A stretch of 64,000 nt of DNA from Mortierella alpina (Eukaryota > Mortierellomycota > Mortierellomycetes > Mortierellales > Mortierellaceae): positions 124,001 through 188,000 of the forward strand of contig JANATF010000020.1 of assembly GCA_029449245.1 (NCBI GenBank), written 5' to 3'. The position numbers were made by a program, and so were the translations under genes. The notes beneath the pieces are model-generated. The model made no database searches. It saw only the letters and a list, made by a program, of their open reading frames with translations, and was not told where the DNA came from. Positions 35,001-46,645 of the stretch are shown one piece after another. Position 1 is the stretch's first letter. The number at the start of each line of letters is the position of its first letter.

Positions 35001-36174
35001 ACGCGCTCTTGATGTTGAGTTTTGGACGATGCGAATTGCTGCAGCCAGGTCTTTGGGACTCACGGATGATTGGGTGCAAAAGATTGAGAGTGATCCGAAC
35101 TCGAAGCACTCCTTGCTCTATGTCCTGAGTCTGTTGGACGCTACCACCCCATGTGGCCAGATGCTCAAGGTCGGAGATATTGTGCTGGAGCTGGAAGGAA
35201 AAGTGGCCACGGGCATGAAGGACTTGGAGCGTGCCAGAAATGCAGATACGGTGCAAATGGCAAGTTTTCTGTCCATCCGGATCGCATATGCTTGGTGTTG
35301 TTGTTGTCGCCTCTGCAAATCCTCGATATCTAACTCGTTTCTTGTCTTCTTTGCCTCATTATTTTAGACGGTCCTTCGAGAGGGTAATGTCTTGTCCTTG
35401 ACGGTGCCAACCATTCCACTTCTGGGCACAGACACCAACCGCATTGTTGCTTGGGCAGGCGCGCTCATCCAAATGCCCTACAAGGCTGTGCTGGAACAGG
35501 TCTCGAATGTGCCCACGGGTGTCTACGTCTCCTGCACACTGTACGGGTCTCCTGCCTCGACGGCCCTTCGTCCTGGAGTCTGGATCACCGAGGTCGATGG
35601 CATACCTGTCGCGAACCTGGACGAGTTTTTGGACGCGGTCCATAACCACGAAAAGAAGGTTGTCCGATCCAGACAAGGCAGTGTTTGTGAGTTTGCACTG
35701 AAGCGCATGTCACTGGTCAACAGCAGCAACACTAAAGCCAACAAGCGACTCTCGGCAACGGTGACTCACAACCAGCATCTGATGGCTCATCCTGGAGGCG
35801 TTCCACTCCAATCGGGCGGCGGTCCTACTACTTCCAATGCTGGGGTTGCAGCAGCTGCAGCGAGAGGTGACGATGAAATCCATCCTCATGATGCCTCTGC
35901 GCCTGCTCCGAACGCACCGCTGGGTCTGGGCCTTGCTGATGGTGCTGGTGCTTGTGCTCGACCTGTTGAATCATCAGAAGAGTGCAAGTCTCCTGCGATG
36001 GGCGCCTCGGATGACGCAGCACAGTCACAGGGATATGTGAGGATCAAGATCCAGGCCCGGAATGGAACCGTGTCCGTGATTGCTATGAAGCTGGATCCCA
36101 TCTACTGGAGTACAACGCAGCTTCTGCCCGACCCCGAGAGTGTCAGCGGATGGAAGATGTGCGATGTGGTGTAA
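32009..36174 (+). CDS. NMA111: NMA111/YNM3, nuclear HtrA-family serine protease with PDZ repeats
   Basis: Four exons (32009-32642, 32936-34156, 34253-35259, 35368-36174) give 1222 residues. Nma111 is a nuclear HtrA/Omi-type protease linked to stress-induced death and lipid homeostasis; it is a tandem of an active and a degenerate protease half with PDZ domains. The active half shows H233 in LTNRHVVSP, D264 in DPVHDFGFMQFD and S350 in SGGSSGSPVLD. PDZ regions follow (RLGLKLSMEEQIRQHF, VVKSVLPKGPAADQLIPGDI). The second half (VDGMKATQFYGTGLVVSTNP) lacks a serine-protease triad, as expected. About 200 extra N-terminal residues are Gly/Ser/His-rich, and a Ser/Ala-rich insert interrupts the last about 150. 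Intron 3 needs a GC donor (ATG|GCAAGT). TACAATAAA near 36241 is a likely polyadenylation signal. Confidence 0.92.
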
Positions 36175-36493
36175 AAAGTCTTAAAAAGAGAAAAGAAACG
36201 ATGGCAGCTTATGTTCTGGATTTCATACTTCCCAGTTGTATATACAATAAACACAGAAAGAAAAAAACGTCGAAGGCCTTCGACTCCCGTTCGCATCTGC
36301 TTCGATGCTCCATGGTCGCCGTCTTGTGCATAATTCTGCTTGTTGTCCTTTATTATTGAATCAAACGGTATTCAGCTTCCTAGCGATAGGGACGCGCGTA
36401 TCTGCATCGCGTATCCTTAGTTTATCATCTCCTGATAACATATACAAAAACACTCAACGGGGTCTTGTGCGGCATGACGGTCAGTCAGTCACT

Positions 36494-37333
36494 TTACAAT
36501 CCATAGACGAGACGGAAGATATCGTTTTGAATGTAAAAGGATCCACCATCGGGCCTGAGGTGGAAGGTCTGGCAGAAGAATTGGGGGTTGCTCTCGCCCG
36601 AAGCCTATAATGACGAAATCGCATCAACAAACGCTCCTGTTAGTGTTCTGTGATGGCACAAGTGAACAGCGGTATGCTAAAGAACAAAAAGAGACCCTCC
36701 TTACCAAGAGCTGGCCAGTGACGTTGATCAAAATGCCGTCGTTGTTAAGAGGCTGCGCATCCTGGGTCGAGATGTTGTGGCGAAGGCCATCCAAGGGCAG
36801 ACTCTACAAGTCCGTATTGAAAGAAAAAGGGGGGGAGGAGTAGGACCGAATCAGCATACACACGTCAACGCCATTGCCTTTGCCAAGTCTGACGTCCAGT
36901 TTCCTCGACATATGGCTCCTGGTTGGTGCATTGTATTTTCTTCAGTCAATTCGCATTGCATACCGCCAACTTCTCGACGATAGCGGCGTCTCCGACGGTT
37001 TGGGCACCCTCAAAGGACATCATGGAAGTGGGTCTCTAGATGATTGATTCAACAAATGACTCGATTAGCAATGGTGTACAGATTCTGGCTCTGACTTGCA
37101 CTGTCATCTTGAGCAGTTTACGCTGTTGCCACGTCTGTGCGAAGCTGAAAGAAAAAAAAAACAAGGTAGGCCCGCCGCGCCAACAAGACGCGTGTTTCTT
37201 CCTGGAATCTGGCGAGAGCAAAAAGGTGGTGGAAACGACTTACGTAGAGAGGACCCAGGGTGTTACGGTTAGCATCGAAAGTTTGGTAGTAGTAGGTGCA
37301 GAACTGCGCGGCAACGGCGTTGATATCGGCCAT
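36494..37333 (-). CDS. NTF2: Nuclear transport factor 2 (Ran-GDP import factor)
   Basis: Four exons (37333-37244, 37035-36964, 36803-36705, 36604-36494) give 123 residues; all introns are phase 0. NTF2 is a homodimer that carries Ran-GDP into the nucleus by binding FxFG nucleoporins. Diagnostic sequence: MADINAVAAQFCTYYYQTFD at the start, LGPLY joined across intron 1 to RPTSMMSFEG, then DAQPLNNDGILINVTGQLL, and the closing GGSFYIQNDIFRLVYGL with conserved NDIFRL. The full length equals the family standard. It is divergent from the serine dehydratase gene and convergent with NMA111. Confidence 0.96.
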
Positions 37334-39036
37334 GGTGAATAAAGAGTGGAGGGGGCGAAGTGAATGAGATGATGATCAAGAGGAGAAAAAAAAAACAAAT
37401 GCATCCCCTCCAGCCTCGGCATGAAATCCATTTAAGGGGACAGGGTAGGTAGGTGGAATAGGGTGGGGTGGGGTGGAAGTCACGTGTTTCCTATCTTGGA
37501 TCATTCGGCGAAGCAAAGCAAAGGTCCTGGCTGGCACTACGATGTAGCAAAAGGGCACATGGTTCCCTGAATGAAAGCCGAACACTCCTTGTTCCATCGA
37601 GTCTCGCCGGTCTATGAGGACCCCGCACTGCCCTTGGCTCACTATTGTTGCAGATCGAACTAGGCACGATCAGCCTCCCCATAGGGTGCTGATGAGTCTT
37701 GAACATATACGTAATGTGGTGAAAAGAAAGGGTGGGATTTCAAAAGTGAGGATGGAAGGATGGAAAAGAGAGGAGAGATATAGTGCTCAGAAATGCTGCC
37801 AGCCATTGGGTCGCAAGCCGCAAAAGCGGCCAGACAGGAGGTAGGCACTTTACTTGTGTCGACGTATAGACGTGCACAAGGTTCACGCGTGGGCAGACAC
37901 TCTTGTTGAGATCCCAAACTCAAACGATTTCATATTTTTTTTTTGTTGTGGTCACCGAGCCATCCACCGTGCCAGATATTTTTTTTCTGTATATTGCGAA
38001 CAAGGTTTCCATGAATACAAACGCTATTACTATAATGAACGCGCTGCACCTGCACCTTCGCAGAGACGAAAGCATAGACGCTGCACTTGCAACGGCCGCA
38101 AACCCTGTTCTCTCCGCTTCTCCACTGCTCCCCGCATGCGCGCACACACTTGTTCTTGCTCGCTTTGTTCTTGTGAAAACCAGCACGCTCTATGCACAGG
38201 AGGGAGAGGCAAAGGCTCAAGGCTGGGTGGATGCCAGAGATGCCAGCCAGTGGTCCCGCATTTGTTATTTGTTGTGCAAGTGGCATTGTACTGTCTGATG
38301 AGGTACCATCTCCCCGCCCTTTTGCTCCTCCCTAGGTCCGGCCGTACCTCTTCTTGTATGGACTATACATGCGCCTGATCCAACCAACCCTGAAGTGCAA
38401 GAGCGGACCAGCTGTACAAGAGGGGTGCGAAATTGAAATGGCAACCAGCGAGCAACGAAGGCCCGCCAGAGAAATAATGTGGACCTCGGAATTTTACTCC
38501 GGCTCCCACTTTCCGCCCCAGCTGGAGCTGGAGCTCCTTCATGGCATCGCCGTCTGCGTAGGGGCAAGTGCCCACCTTTTTTGTTTGTTTCGTTCTGTCC
38601 ACGGACAACGAATCGACGGCCCATTTCAACTTCCGTTGGGGAGTGGCCGCAAACTAAACCGAAAAGAAAAAAATAGGACGTCGCAAGGCCTTTTCTTTGT
38701 TTCTTTCTTCCTTCCCTCCTCTCTCTTTTCCTTTACTCCCATCTTCCTCGCTCTGCTCGTCTCTTGTCTCTCTCTTCATCTCCACGCTCGTCCATCCACG
38801 TTCACCCTTATCCCCAACTGCTCCTCCCCGCTGCCCCCTCTTGTCCGTTGCTCCATACTCCCCACTCTTTCTCGCCTGTCTCTATTGCATCAAACATTCT
38901 TTTCTTGACTTTATACCCACCGCCTCCTGCATAAACACCTCTCTCCCTACCCACCCGAATCGAAACTCTTGTTCTCTTCTCCTCCTGACTTGTTTGGTTC
39001 GTGCCCAACAAAACGAAAAAAAAGAGCCTTTTTGAA
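37334..39036. other. Divergent intergenic region (NTF2 / L-serine dehydratase)
   Basis: 1.7 kb without a supportable exon set. It must hold two promoters. A CT-rich leader (38700-38960) precedes the dehydratase. Short open frames exist on both strands but have low-complexity or alternating-frame character. Confidence 0.4.
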
Positions 39037-41864
39037 ATGTCGACATTCACTCGAGCCCGCATTCCCATTGCCCACAAAGCACAGCATGTCGCCGGCTTTG
39101 CCATCCCTGGCAACCACTCTCGACTCTATACTACCTCATACAGAGCGCGGGCTGCAGTAGCAGTAGCAAACGCCTCTAGAACATCGACCCTTCTTCGGTC
39201 TTCTACCCTCCACCCTCGCCCGGCCGTCTCTTCCTCCATAATGACGCTCACGAAGGCCGTCCAGAGCTCGTTTTCTACCTCTGCCAGATGCATGGATCCT
39301 TCACTGACGACGCCCGTGCCCAACCCCGTCGCGCCAGAGGAAGCCAACCGCCATGAGACCTCACAGCCCGAGGACGACACGAAGCACGCTGTCGTGTCGA
39401 CCTTTGATCTTTTTTCCATCGGCATCGGACCAAGCTCCAGGTAAGCTAAAAAGAAATAAATAAGGCATGCCAGGGAAATGAAAAGAGGCGAATGAGGCGC
39501 AGGAGGGACACAAAACAGTGGCGGACAACAAACTACCAGCGGTTCGAGCCTCTTTTTATTCTTTGCTGATACATTGGACGGAGGTGGCATGTGTGTGGAC
39601 CAGCCTTCACAGCCTGTTTAAGTACGAAGGTGAAAGCGCTTTTCATGAAATTGCCTAATGAGTTCTCTACCATGTGGTTAACAAGTACCTTGAGCTGTAT
39701 CTCGACTGGCATCCAAAACGACAGATACAGGATACACAATACAGGATACAGGAAATATGGGATGACATGTGTTTCGACCGTGGAACGAAAGGTGCCAGTT
39801 TGCTGACAAGCAGGACGCATCGGTGAATGTGGGAAAGCGGCCAAAAAAGCAAAATTTAACTCAGAGTTGGGGCAGCTGATTGGCTGTGGTGGCGTGAGAA
39901 GATCGGTCGTCCAGAGTAGTGCGTGGTGCTGACCGCTGTCCTACCGCTTGCCCCACATAGCCACACGGTCGGACCCATGCGTGCAGCAAAGATCTTTGTC
40001 ACCGATTTGAAGGACCACGATGTCCTCGAGAAGGTATGCTCAACCTCCCGCTCTGTCTAGTCCTCTCCTCCCCCTTTCTCGGCTCAGCATTCACTCTCAT
40101 GACTCAATCAACGTCCAGTGTCAAAGATTTTTGCCCACTTTGCTCCCATCTTTCCCTATTTTGCTCTCGTCATTCCCTACCCTCGAGACGTGATTCAACT
40201 CACACGTATTCTCGCCTTTTATTCCTTCCTTGCTACCTTGTGTCACACACTCTTGCCTGCTACTGTTCTACCGTGCTGCCTTTCAACCTGCGCACAACTT
40301 GACTTGGCTTGGCGGTGACGGCATTTCAAAAGGTTGTCTCCCTTAGAATTGATCTCTTTGGTTCGCTAGCCTTAACAGGCATTGGCCATGGAACTCCTGA
40401 TTCTATACTAATGGGTAAGTGGATAAGCGCTGTTTCTCACCACGTCGCAAAAATATGACAAAATTTTAAAAGCGCAAGGGGACTTAAATGATATTACTCG
40501 CTATAGGTATGGAGGGAGAGTCGCCCGAAAGCGTGGAGACATCCACCATCCAGGCTCGTCTCAAGGCCATTGACGAGCACAAAGCGCTCACCTTGGACTC
40601 GACCAACCGTATCAGATTTGACCCAGCCAAGGATTTGGTCTTTCACTACTTTGAATCGCTGCCCCAGCACCCCAACGGCATGCGATTCTGCGCCTTTGAC
40701 GACAAGGGCGACCTCTTGGCCACGAACGAGTACTTTTCTATCGGAGGAGGCTTCGTTGTCAATGAGCGCACGCAGCTTGCCCACGGAGAGAACGTCTTTT
40801 ACAAAAATGAGCAGGACAAGGACACCAAGAGCAACAAGGTCATTCCACAGACCCGCCGAAACCAGGATCTGGCCACGGCTGCCCTTCCATTCAGCAATGC
40901 AACTGAGCTCCTGGAGCTGTGCAACCGTGAGAACATGACAATCGCACAAGTGGTTTACGAGAACGAGCTGCGCTGGCGGTCTGCAGAGGAGATTAAGGAG
41001 AAGACTTTTGCGATCTGGAACACAATGGACAATGCCATCAAGAACGGCTGTCTCTCGAGTGAGGAGATGTTGCCTGGTCGACTCCAGGTCCGCAGACGTG
41101 CCCCAGGCCTGTACAAGAAGTTGCTCAAGGGTCTTTATACCACCACGCCTCTCTACAAGGACACTCAGATGTTTGCAGGCAGTGCCAAGGATAGGGAAGG
41201 ATTAACAGCACACATTCCTGAGCGCGGGATCGACAAGGTCTTGCCGAGGCGATCGGTCAAGCGCCTGATGCTCCCCGCATTGGATTACCTGAGCGTGTAC
41301 GCGATTGCGGTCAACGAGGAGAACGCTGCGGGAGGGCGCGTGGTGACGGCACCGACCAACGGCGCGGCTGGTGTCATCCCTGCAGTGCTCAAGTACTACC
41401 TTGAGTTCATCTCTGACAACCCCGAACAGGACATCATGGAGTTCATCCTGACCACCGCAGCGATTGGAATGTTGTACAAGCGAGGCGCGTCCATCTCTGC
41501 AGCCGAGATGGGATGCCAGGGTGAGGTGGGTGTGGCGTGCTCGATGGCCTCGGCAGGGTTTGCGGCGGTGATGGGTGGCTCAGTGCAGCAGGTTGAGAAC
41601 GCGGCCGAGATCGGAATGGAGCACAACCTGGGATTGACATGCGACCCCATTGATGGTCTGGTCCAGATCCCTTGTATCGAGAGAAACGCCTTGGGAGCAG
41701 TCAAGGCCGTCACTGCTGCACAGCTGGCCCTGAATGGTGATGGACACCACCGTGTGACGCTGGATCAGGTTATTGAGACCATGCGACAGACCGGAAACGA
41801 TATGCAAGCCAAGTACAAGGAAACGTCCCAAGGAGGACTCAGTGTTTGTGTGCCAGTGTGCTAG
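39037..41864 (+). CDS. Iron-sulfur L-serine dehydratase with N-terminal mitochondrial presequence
   Basis: Four exons (39037-39440, 39961-40033, 40333-40414, 40507-41864) give 638 residues. It should deaminate L-serine to pyruvate and ammonia using a [4Fe-4S] cluster, the bacterial SdaA/SdaB type, unlike the PLP-dependent Cha1 family. The beta domain begins with [12 protein letters not shown] joined to [13 protein letters not shown]. The alpha domain has [20 protein letters not shown], and the three cluster cysteines are C523 ([11 protein letters not shown]), C565 and C576 ([12 protein letters not shown]), spaced 42 and 11 as in bacterial enzymes. About 120 extra N-terminal residues are rich in Arg, Ser, Ala and Thr with almost no acids until residue 85, a strong mitochondrial presequence. 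Beta and alpha regions are fused, as in type II enzymes. Family membership is secure; location is inferred. Confidence 0.93.
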
Positions 41865-42224
41865 ATCGACCATTACTACACGTCAATACAATACATTACA
41901 TTATTACATTACAGTACTCATACACATCTAATCAAACTTGGACTGGTGCTTCATATGGTGGTTGATTGCGATGAGCAATGTACCCCGGTTGAATGCCGCG
42001 GTTTATATTATACGTTTTAGACAGTTGTAAAGGGAGGAGGTGGGAATACATGACCAGGTGGATGACAAAGATGCAAAGGCGACGTAAGGCGGAAAGATCG
42101 TTCTAGACATAGAAATATAACAATTCATGCAAAAGGAACCCAAGAAAAAAAAGACAGTAAGATCGAGGTTTCCGTCAGGACGTGGGTGAAGGTGTGTGTT
42201 AGGAAGAAGTCCTTTCTCCCATGC
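41865..42224. other. Convergent 3' intergenic region
   Basis: It lies between the 3' ends of the serine dehydratase (+) and the MARVEL-like gene (-). AT-rich, with repeated ATTACATTAC (41885-41912). No gene seen. Confidence 0.5.
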
Positions 42225-44925
42225 TCAGGACCACATGGTCTGCGACTTTGTGGGCGGTGGTGGTGGTACGTAGGACGCGCTGTTGGGTCTGCTGTGGTTG
42301 ACTGGGGTCTCGCCCCTGGTGGGTGAAGCGACCTGGACCTTGTAGTCATGATAATCCTGGCCCCTGTCCTCTGGGTTTGATGGCATACCGTCCTGCCGCG
42401 CCTTCCGGACTTCACCCAACAGCTCGGCTCTGTATCGATCGTCCGAGTAATGCGAATCGATCTCGTCTGATTGGTATAGCTGAGGGCTGTTCTTGTACTC
42501 CTGAGGACTGGGCACCGGACGCTTTGGGCTCGATGTGGATCCGGGCGTGACCATGCCTGTGCCTGCATTCTGCATGGTGTTGGCCGTGTTATTGAGGAAT
42601 GAAGTATCTCCTCTGGAGGACAAGGCGCCCGCAGTAGCAGCCGCAGAGGTGGACGACGAGGGGACAGGTAGAGGGGGGATGGTGGCGCTATGCTGAGGAG
42701 GTAACGGGTAGAAGCTGGCGGTGGATCCTGACGATGGCAAGTTGGGGTCATGGTCGCGGTCGAGCTGCTGCTTCTGTATCTTTTGCTGCTGTTGTTTCTG
42801 AAGAACCTCGGCCATGTTTTGGTGGTACTGTTGCTGTTCCTGCAATTGTTTGGCGTACGCCAGATGGGCCTGCGCCTCCTTGGAGGCCGGGTCCTCAAAC
42901 GTCTCGGCGGGGTTGAACTGGCCATAGGCATAATCATTGTATCCGCCGATATTATTGAATTGCACGTTCGAGGTGCCAGGGGTCTCAACATACGTTCCAG
43001 GCTCTTCGGTGTATCCAGAGGCTGCTAATGGGGTTCCGACAGCGCCCACAGCGACTGGGTGCTGGTGCTGGTGCTGGTGGTAGGCGCCTGATGTCCCCGG
43101 CGTGTCCAACTCGTACGACGGCCGCTGCTTATGAACTGCGTAGCTGCCATTGTAATAGTTTTCATTGTCAACGTTCACGTTTGAGTACGAAGGCTGAGTC
43201 TGGGGTGGAACGCGTGGCTGTTGATATTGCTGCTGGTTGAAGTAAGACTGTTGTTGATTGATGTATCCCGACGACCCTTGGTGTTGAGGCTGATTATGTG
43301 TTCCCATACGATTGTTCTGATATGGGTTTTGTTGTTGTTGCTGCAGTGGTGCTTGCTGATATGGGTTCGTTAGTCGTGGGATGGGTGCGGGTCGCTGCAT
43401 TTGCTGTTGTTGTTGCATCTGCTGCTGCTGTCGTTGGTGTGCCCGTCTTCGCTCGGCCTCGGCCGCAATAGCCGCCGCTTCTTCGCGTTCCCGCTGGGCA
43501 GCGTCTTCTCTTACCACGGCGGTAGATGCTGTAGTTGGGGAGCTCATGGTGATATCTTCAGGTAGATCCTTGAAGACCATGGGTCGCTGACGGAAGAGGA
43601 TAATCCAGAGAATAGAGGAGAGAAGGAACATAATGCCACAGACTCCACAGCCGACCAATTGAGCCTGCCAAAGACGACAGTGAACCATTTCATCATGCGA
43701 CTCTGTGGGGCACAAGAATTCGTTGGGTTCTTGATTGCTGAAGGTCTGATAGAACTGCCAAGCTGCCGCAAACAGAAAGACGGCAGCAAAGAGAACATTG
43801 AGGACGCATTCTTGCACGGTTGGCCGCCCGTTCTCGTATATTCTGGACTGGAAGATCCACAGTAGCGTCTGCAATGCGCCCATGGCGGCTGTGAGATCGC
43901 AGGACAAAAAAAATAGGGGATATCGTCAGTTCGTGAATGAGTGGAACAATCTAAATTAAGACTTTTAGCATGGATGTTTGTTCAGACGCGCCGAGCGGAG
44001 ACGCCCAAAGCGTGCATTGTAACGCCTCTTTGCTGTCCTGTTTTCATGCATTCAACAGTGCAGCTGGACACCACTGGGAAATCCCCGGCCATGACCCATC
44101 AAGAATCCCCGAGTCGAGGACTCTTTACATGACATGATCCAGAAGTCCATATGCCAATATTGGTGGTAGCACAAGGCTTTGGTATATCTGTGTTTGGCGT
44201 CCAAGAGGCTTGGATAACGGGGGCGAACATACGCCCAGCTATGGGGTTATGGACTAGCATGCTTCTGTACTCTCTTGATAAGAATGAGCATTCCTGAATA
44301 CTTTCCAGAGAGCGAGTGTTGTTGTGTTTGCTGGGTCCCATTTTTGCGTTTCATGTCTGAGGTTGAAGTGATGGAGAATCTGATGATGTATTGGCGCAGA
44401 GAGGGAGCGAGAGAGCAAGAGAGACCCATCGGTGCTCTGCTAATGCATCATCTGTTGCAAAAGGGCAAGGCTCTCTTGGTTTTTGGTTTTTTTGGAAGAA
44501 GGACTTACCGATTGTTAAAAGATAATAGGTCAGCCAGCTGTAATTGTATTGTTCGCCGTGGTCCTTCTTAACCTTGGTGGTGATGACTACACAAGACAAA
44601 AAACGTTGCGGTGTAAGTGATACGATTGCAAGCTTTTGCAGCGCAAACGTTGGCCAGCTGGGATGCTTCCTTACTCAGCTCTGCGTACAGACAGGCACAT
44701 GTCTATTTGCCGGTTCAGGAGAAAGAAGTAAAAGGCTCGGTGAGACATACTCACACAGGTACGACGCAGTTACGACCCAAAATACTTTTTTCACAATGGG
44801 CGAGAAAAAAAAACAAACGAGGAAGAGCAAATGTAAAAGAGATGGCGATGTTATGTGATTCTTACCCCTGCAGCGAGGATGAACATGATCGTATGGATCA
44901 CTTTAGCAGCAATGGTGTTAAACAT
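42225..44925 (-). CDS. MARVEL-like tetraspan membrane protein with Gln-rich tail
   Basis: Proposed exons are 44925-44866, 44784-44755, 44586-44509 and 43888-42225, giving about 610 residues. The first about 160 residues form four membrane spans: NTIAAKVIHTIMFILAAG, a span in WLTYYLLTIAAMGALQTLLW, CVLNVLFAAVFLFAAAWQFY, and LVGCGVCGIMFLLSSILWII, the usual MARVEL topology. Two cysteines occur in the last extracellular loop. The cytosolic tail of about 430 residues is Gln/Pro/Ser/Tyr-rich. Junctions 2-3 and 3-4 are in phase. The exon 1/2 junction is one base short, as if the GGGG at the exon 1 donor were missing a G. The tail length parallels that of the KCH protein nearby. Family assignment is by topology. 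Confidence 0.7.
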
Positions 44926-46127
44926 GCTGAAGGATTGCACTTGGATGCCAGCCGTTGAAGATTGTCAATGGGGAATGGAGCGAGCCAAGGTATGGAACAG
45001 GGGTGTGACAAAAATGTAGTCTGCTTTTGCTCGCTTCAGGAGTACAAACTGGGGCTCTGGATGTGAAGGAATCCAACCAGGATTGGCTGAGGAATCCAAG
45101 AGAGGCGAATGGAAGTGAGAGAGGTGTAAAAGCGCCAGGCGAGGAGTGTGCAGAGGACGAAAGGTTGGGCAACGGGGGAAGGGGGAAAGAGAGAGAGTAT
45201 GTGTGAGTGACCGGGTGAGAGTGGATGAGAGAGTGAGGTGAGAGCGCGAGGACCTCTCGGTCTGGACGGGGGCAGAAGGGAAAAGAGAAGTGGCTCTTTG
45301 CTGGGACAGGCTGGGCTCGGCAGCCCTTGCATTCTTATACGCAAAATAAGATTGAGTGGGCAGTTGGACACCAATTGTTGCGACATGTATCCTCGTCTCG
45401 AAACTCCGACCTGGCCACAACACCCTGTGTAGGAAGGCACTCTGCCTAGGCAATTGAGCGCGTGCTTTCGGTAGAGCAGACAGTTCGCCCTCTCTGCAAA
45501 CGTGTCGTTGCTCCATATCTGCACCCTCACCGCCTTTGCACTGCATCGCTGTCCTGGTGGGCTGGGAGGAGCGCGATGGAAGGACAGAGATTACGGCCAC
45601 ATCAAAGCACCACTGCGAGATAGCATGGGCATGCTCATATTGATGCTTGAAATTGCAATATCCGCCGCCTTCCACTCTATGCTTACCTCTGAAAGCCAGT
45701 GGGAACATGTCACGCGGGTGTGTGTGCTCCTTCTCCACCCTTGTGCACCACTTGGCCCCACCACACTACCCTAGTGATACTCGAACTCACGGTGGCTGTT
45801 GGTACAATGTAATAGTTTGCCGCTAACTGTGTTGACTGGCCATTCGCCCGCCTTGGGGAAGAAAACAAACAACCCGTTGCACCAAACCAATGTCGCTCCC
45901 CCTTGGACCTTCCCATCAGCGCTATCGTATCTGCTGTCCATCACAAACGACCCACTCACTCTGCACTGTCAGGCCGATATAAAAAGGAGGTACCAAGCCA
46001 TTCCCCTCATTCCCCTTCCCTTCTCTCTTCAATTGTTCATCCAGCACTCCTACTCTTCTCCTTCACAGCCCTCTTACCACTCAACCTCACCCCCCTCCCC
46101 AACTCTTCTCACTAACAACAAACCAAC
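44926..46127. other. Divergent intergenic region (MARVEL-like / NDUFA4-like)
   Basis: 1.2 kb of promoter-type DNA with purine-rich tracts (45170-45240), an (AG)n run, and a CT-rich leader plus TATA box before the + strand gene. No exon recognised. Confidence 0.45.
45978..45985 (+). promoter_or_regulatory. TATA box of the NDUFA4-like gene
   Basis: TATAAAAA (context GCCGATATAAAAAGGAG) 143 bp before the ATG at 46128, followed by a pyrimidine-rich leader. Good spacing for a fungal promoter. Confidence 0.6.
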
Positions 46128-46645
46128 ATGGCCGGCGTCATTCACCTTGTCAAGACTAACCCTGCCCTAGCTCCCCTCTTCATCTTTGGTGGTGGTGGCA
46201 TCGTCGGCGGTATTGCGTATGTATCTTAGCTTGTCGCCTCAGGACTACTTTACTTCTCCCAGGATGATATGAGCTGCTATTAACAAGACTGCTCGCTGCT
46301 CCATCTCTCTATTCTATCCCCTAGTTACATCGGCCACTGCTTGAAGAACGGACCCGATGTTATCATCAACAAGTCAGCACCTGAGAAGCCATGGAACCGC
46401 ATCCAGGCCCACGAGAACGCCAAGGTAATTATGTTCGCACTCAAGAGGACTATCCACCCTACTCGTTTGTCCTCTTTCCTTCACACCTTCACCCCCTTTT
46501 CTTTCCTCTTTCGCAGACCAATCCTAACACCGACGTCTCCCTCTGGGGTGGTGTGCTTTTCTCTCTCTTGTAGCTATGGTCTCCCAACAAGGAATTCTGG
46601 CAGCAGCGCAAGGAGCGGGCCGAGGAGCTCAAGAAACAGGCGTAA
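46128..46645 (+). CDS. NDUFA4: NDUFA4-like respiratory-chain subunit (B12D family)
   Basis: Three exons (46128-46216, 46325-46424, 46574-46645) give 86 residues in phase. NDUFA4/COXFA4 proteins are small inner-membrane subunits associated with cytochrome c oxidase. The sequence opens HLVKTNPALAPLFIFGGGGI, the family motif of K-x-x-P-x-L-x-P-L-F followed by a glycine-rich single membrane span. It continues NGPDVIINKSAPEKPWNRIQ (family: NPDVxWxxxNPEPWN) and ends with a basic helix, KEFWQQRKERAEELKKQA. The length matches the family (about 80-90). Baker's yeast lacks a clear orthologue, so presence fits an early-diverging fungus. Confidence 0.85.

Noticed and set aside
36305-36610. 101-residue + strand frame
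   Set aside because: Antisense to the last exon of NTF2, whose family match is certain.
44965-45738. 257-residue minus-strand open frame upstream of the MARVEL-like gene
   Set aside because: Composed of leader-type CT-rich sequence (long Ser/Leu/His runs), no domain, and lies in the promoter of two divergent genes.
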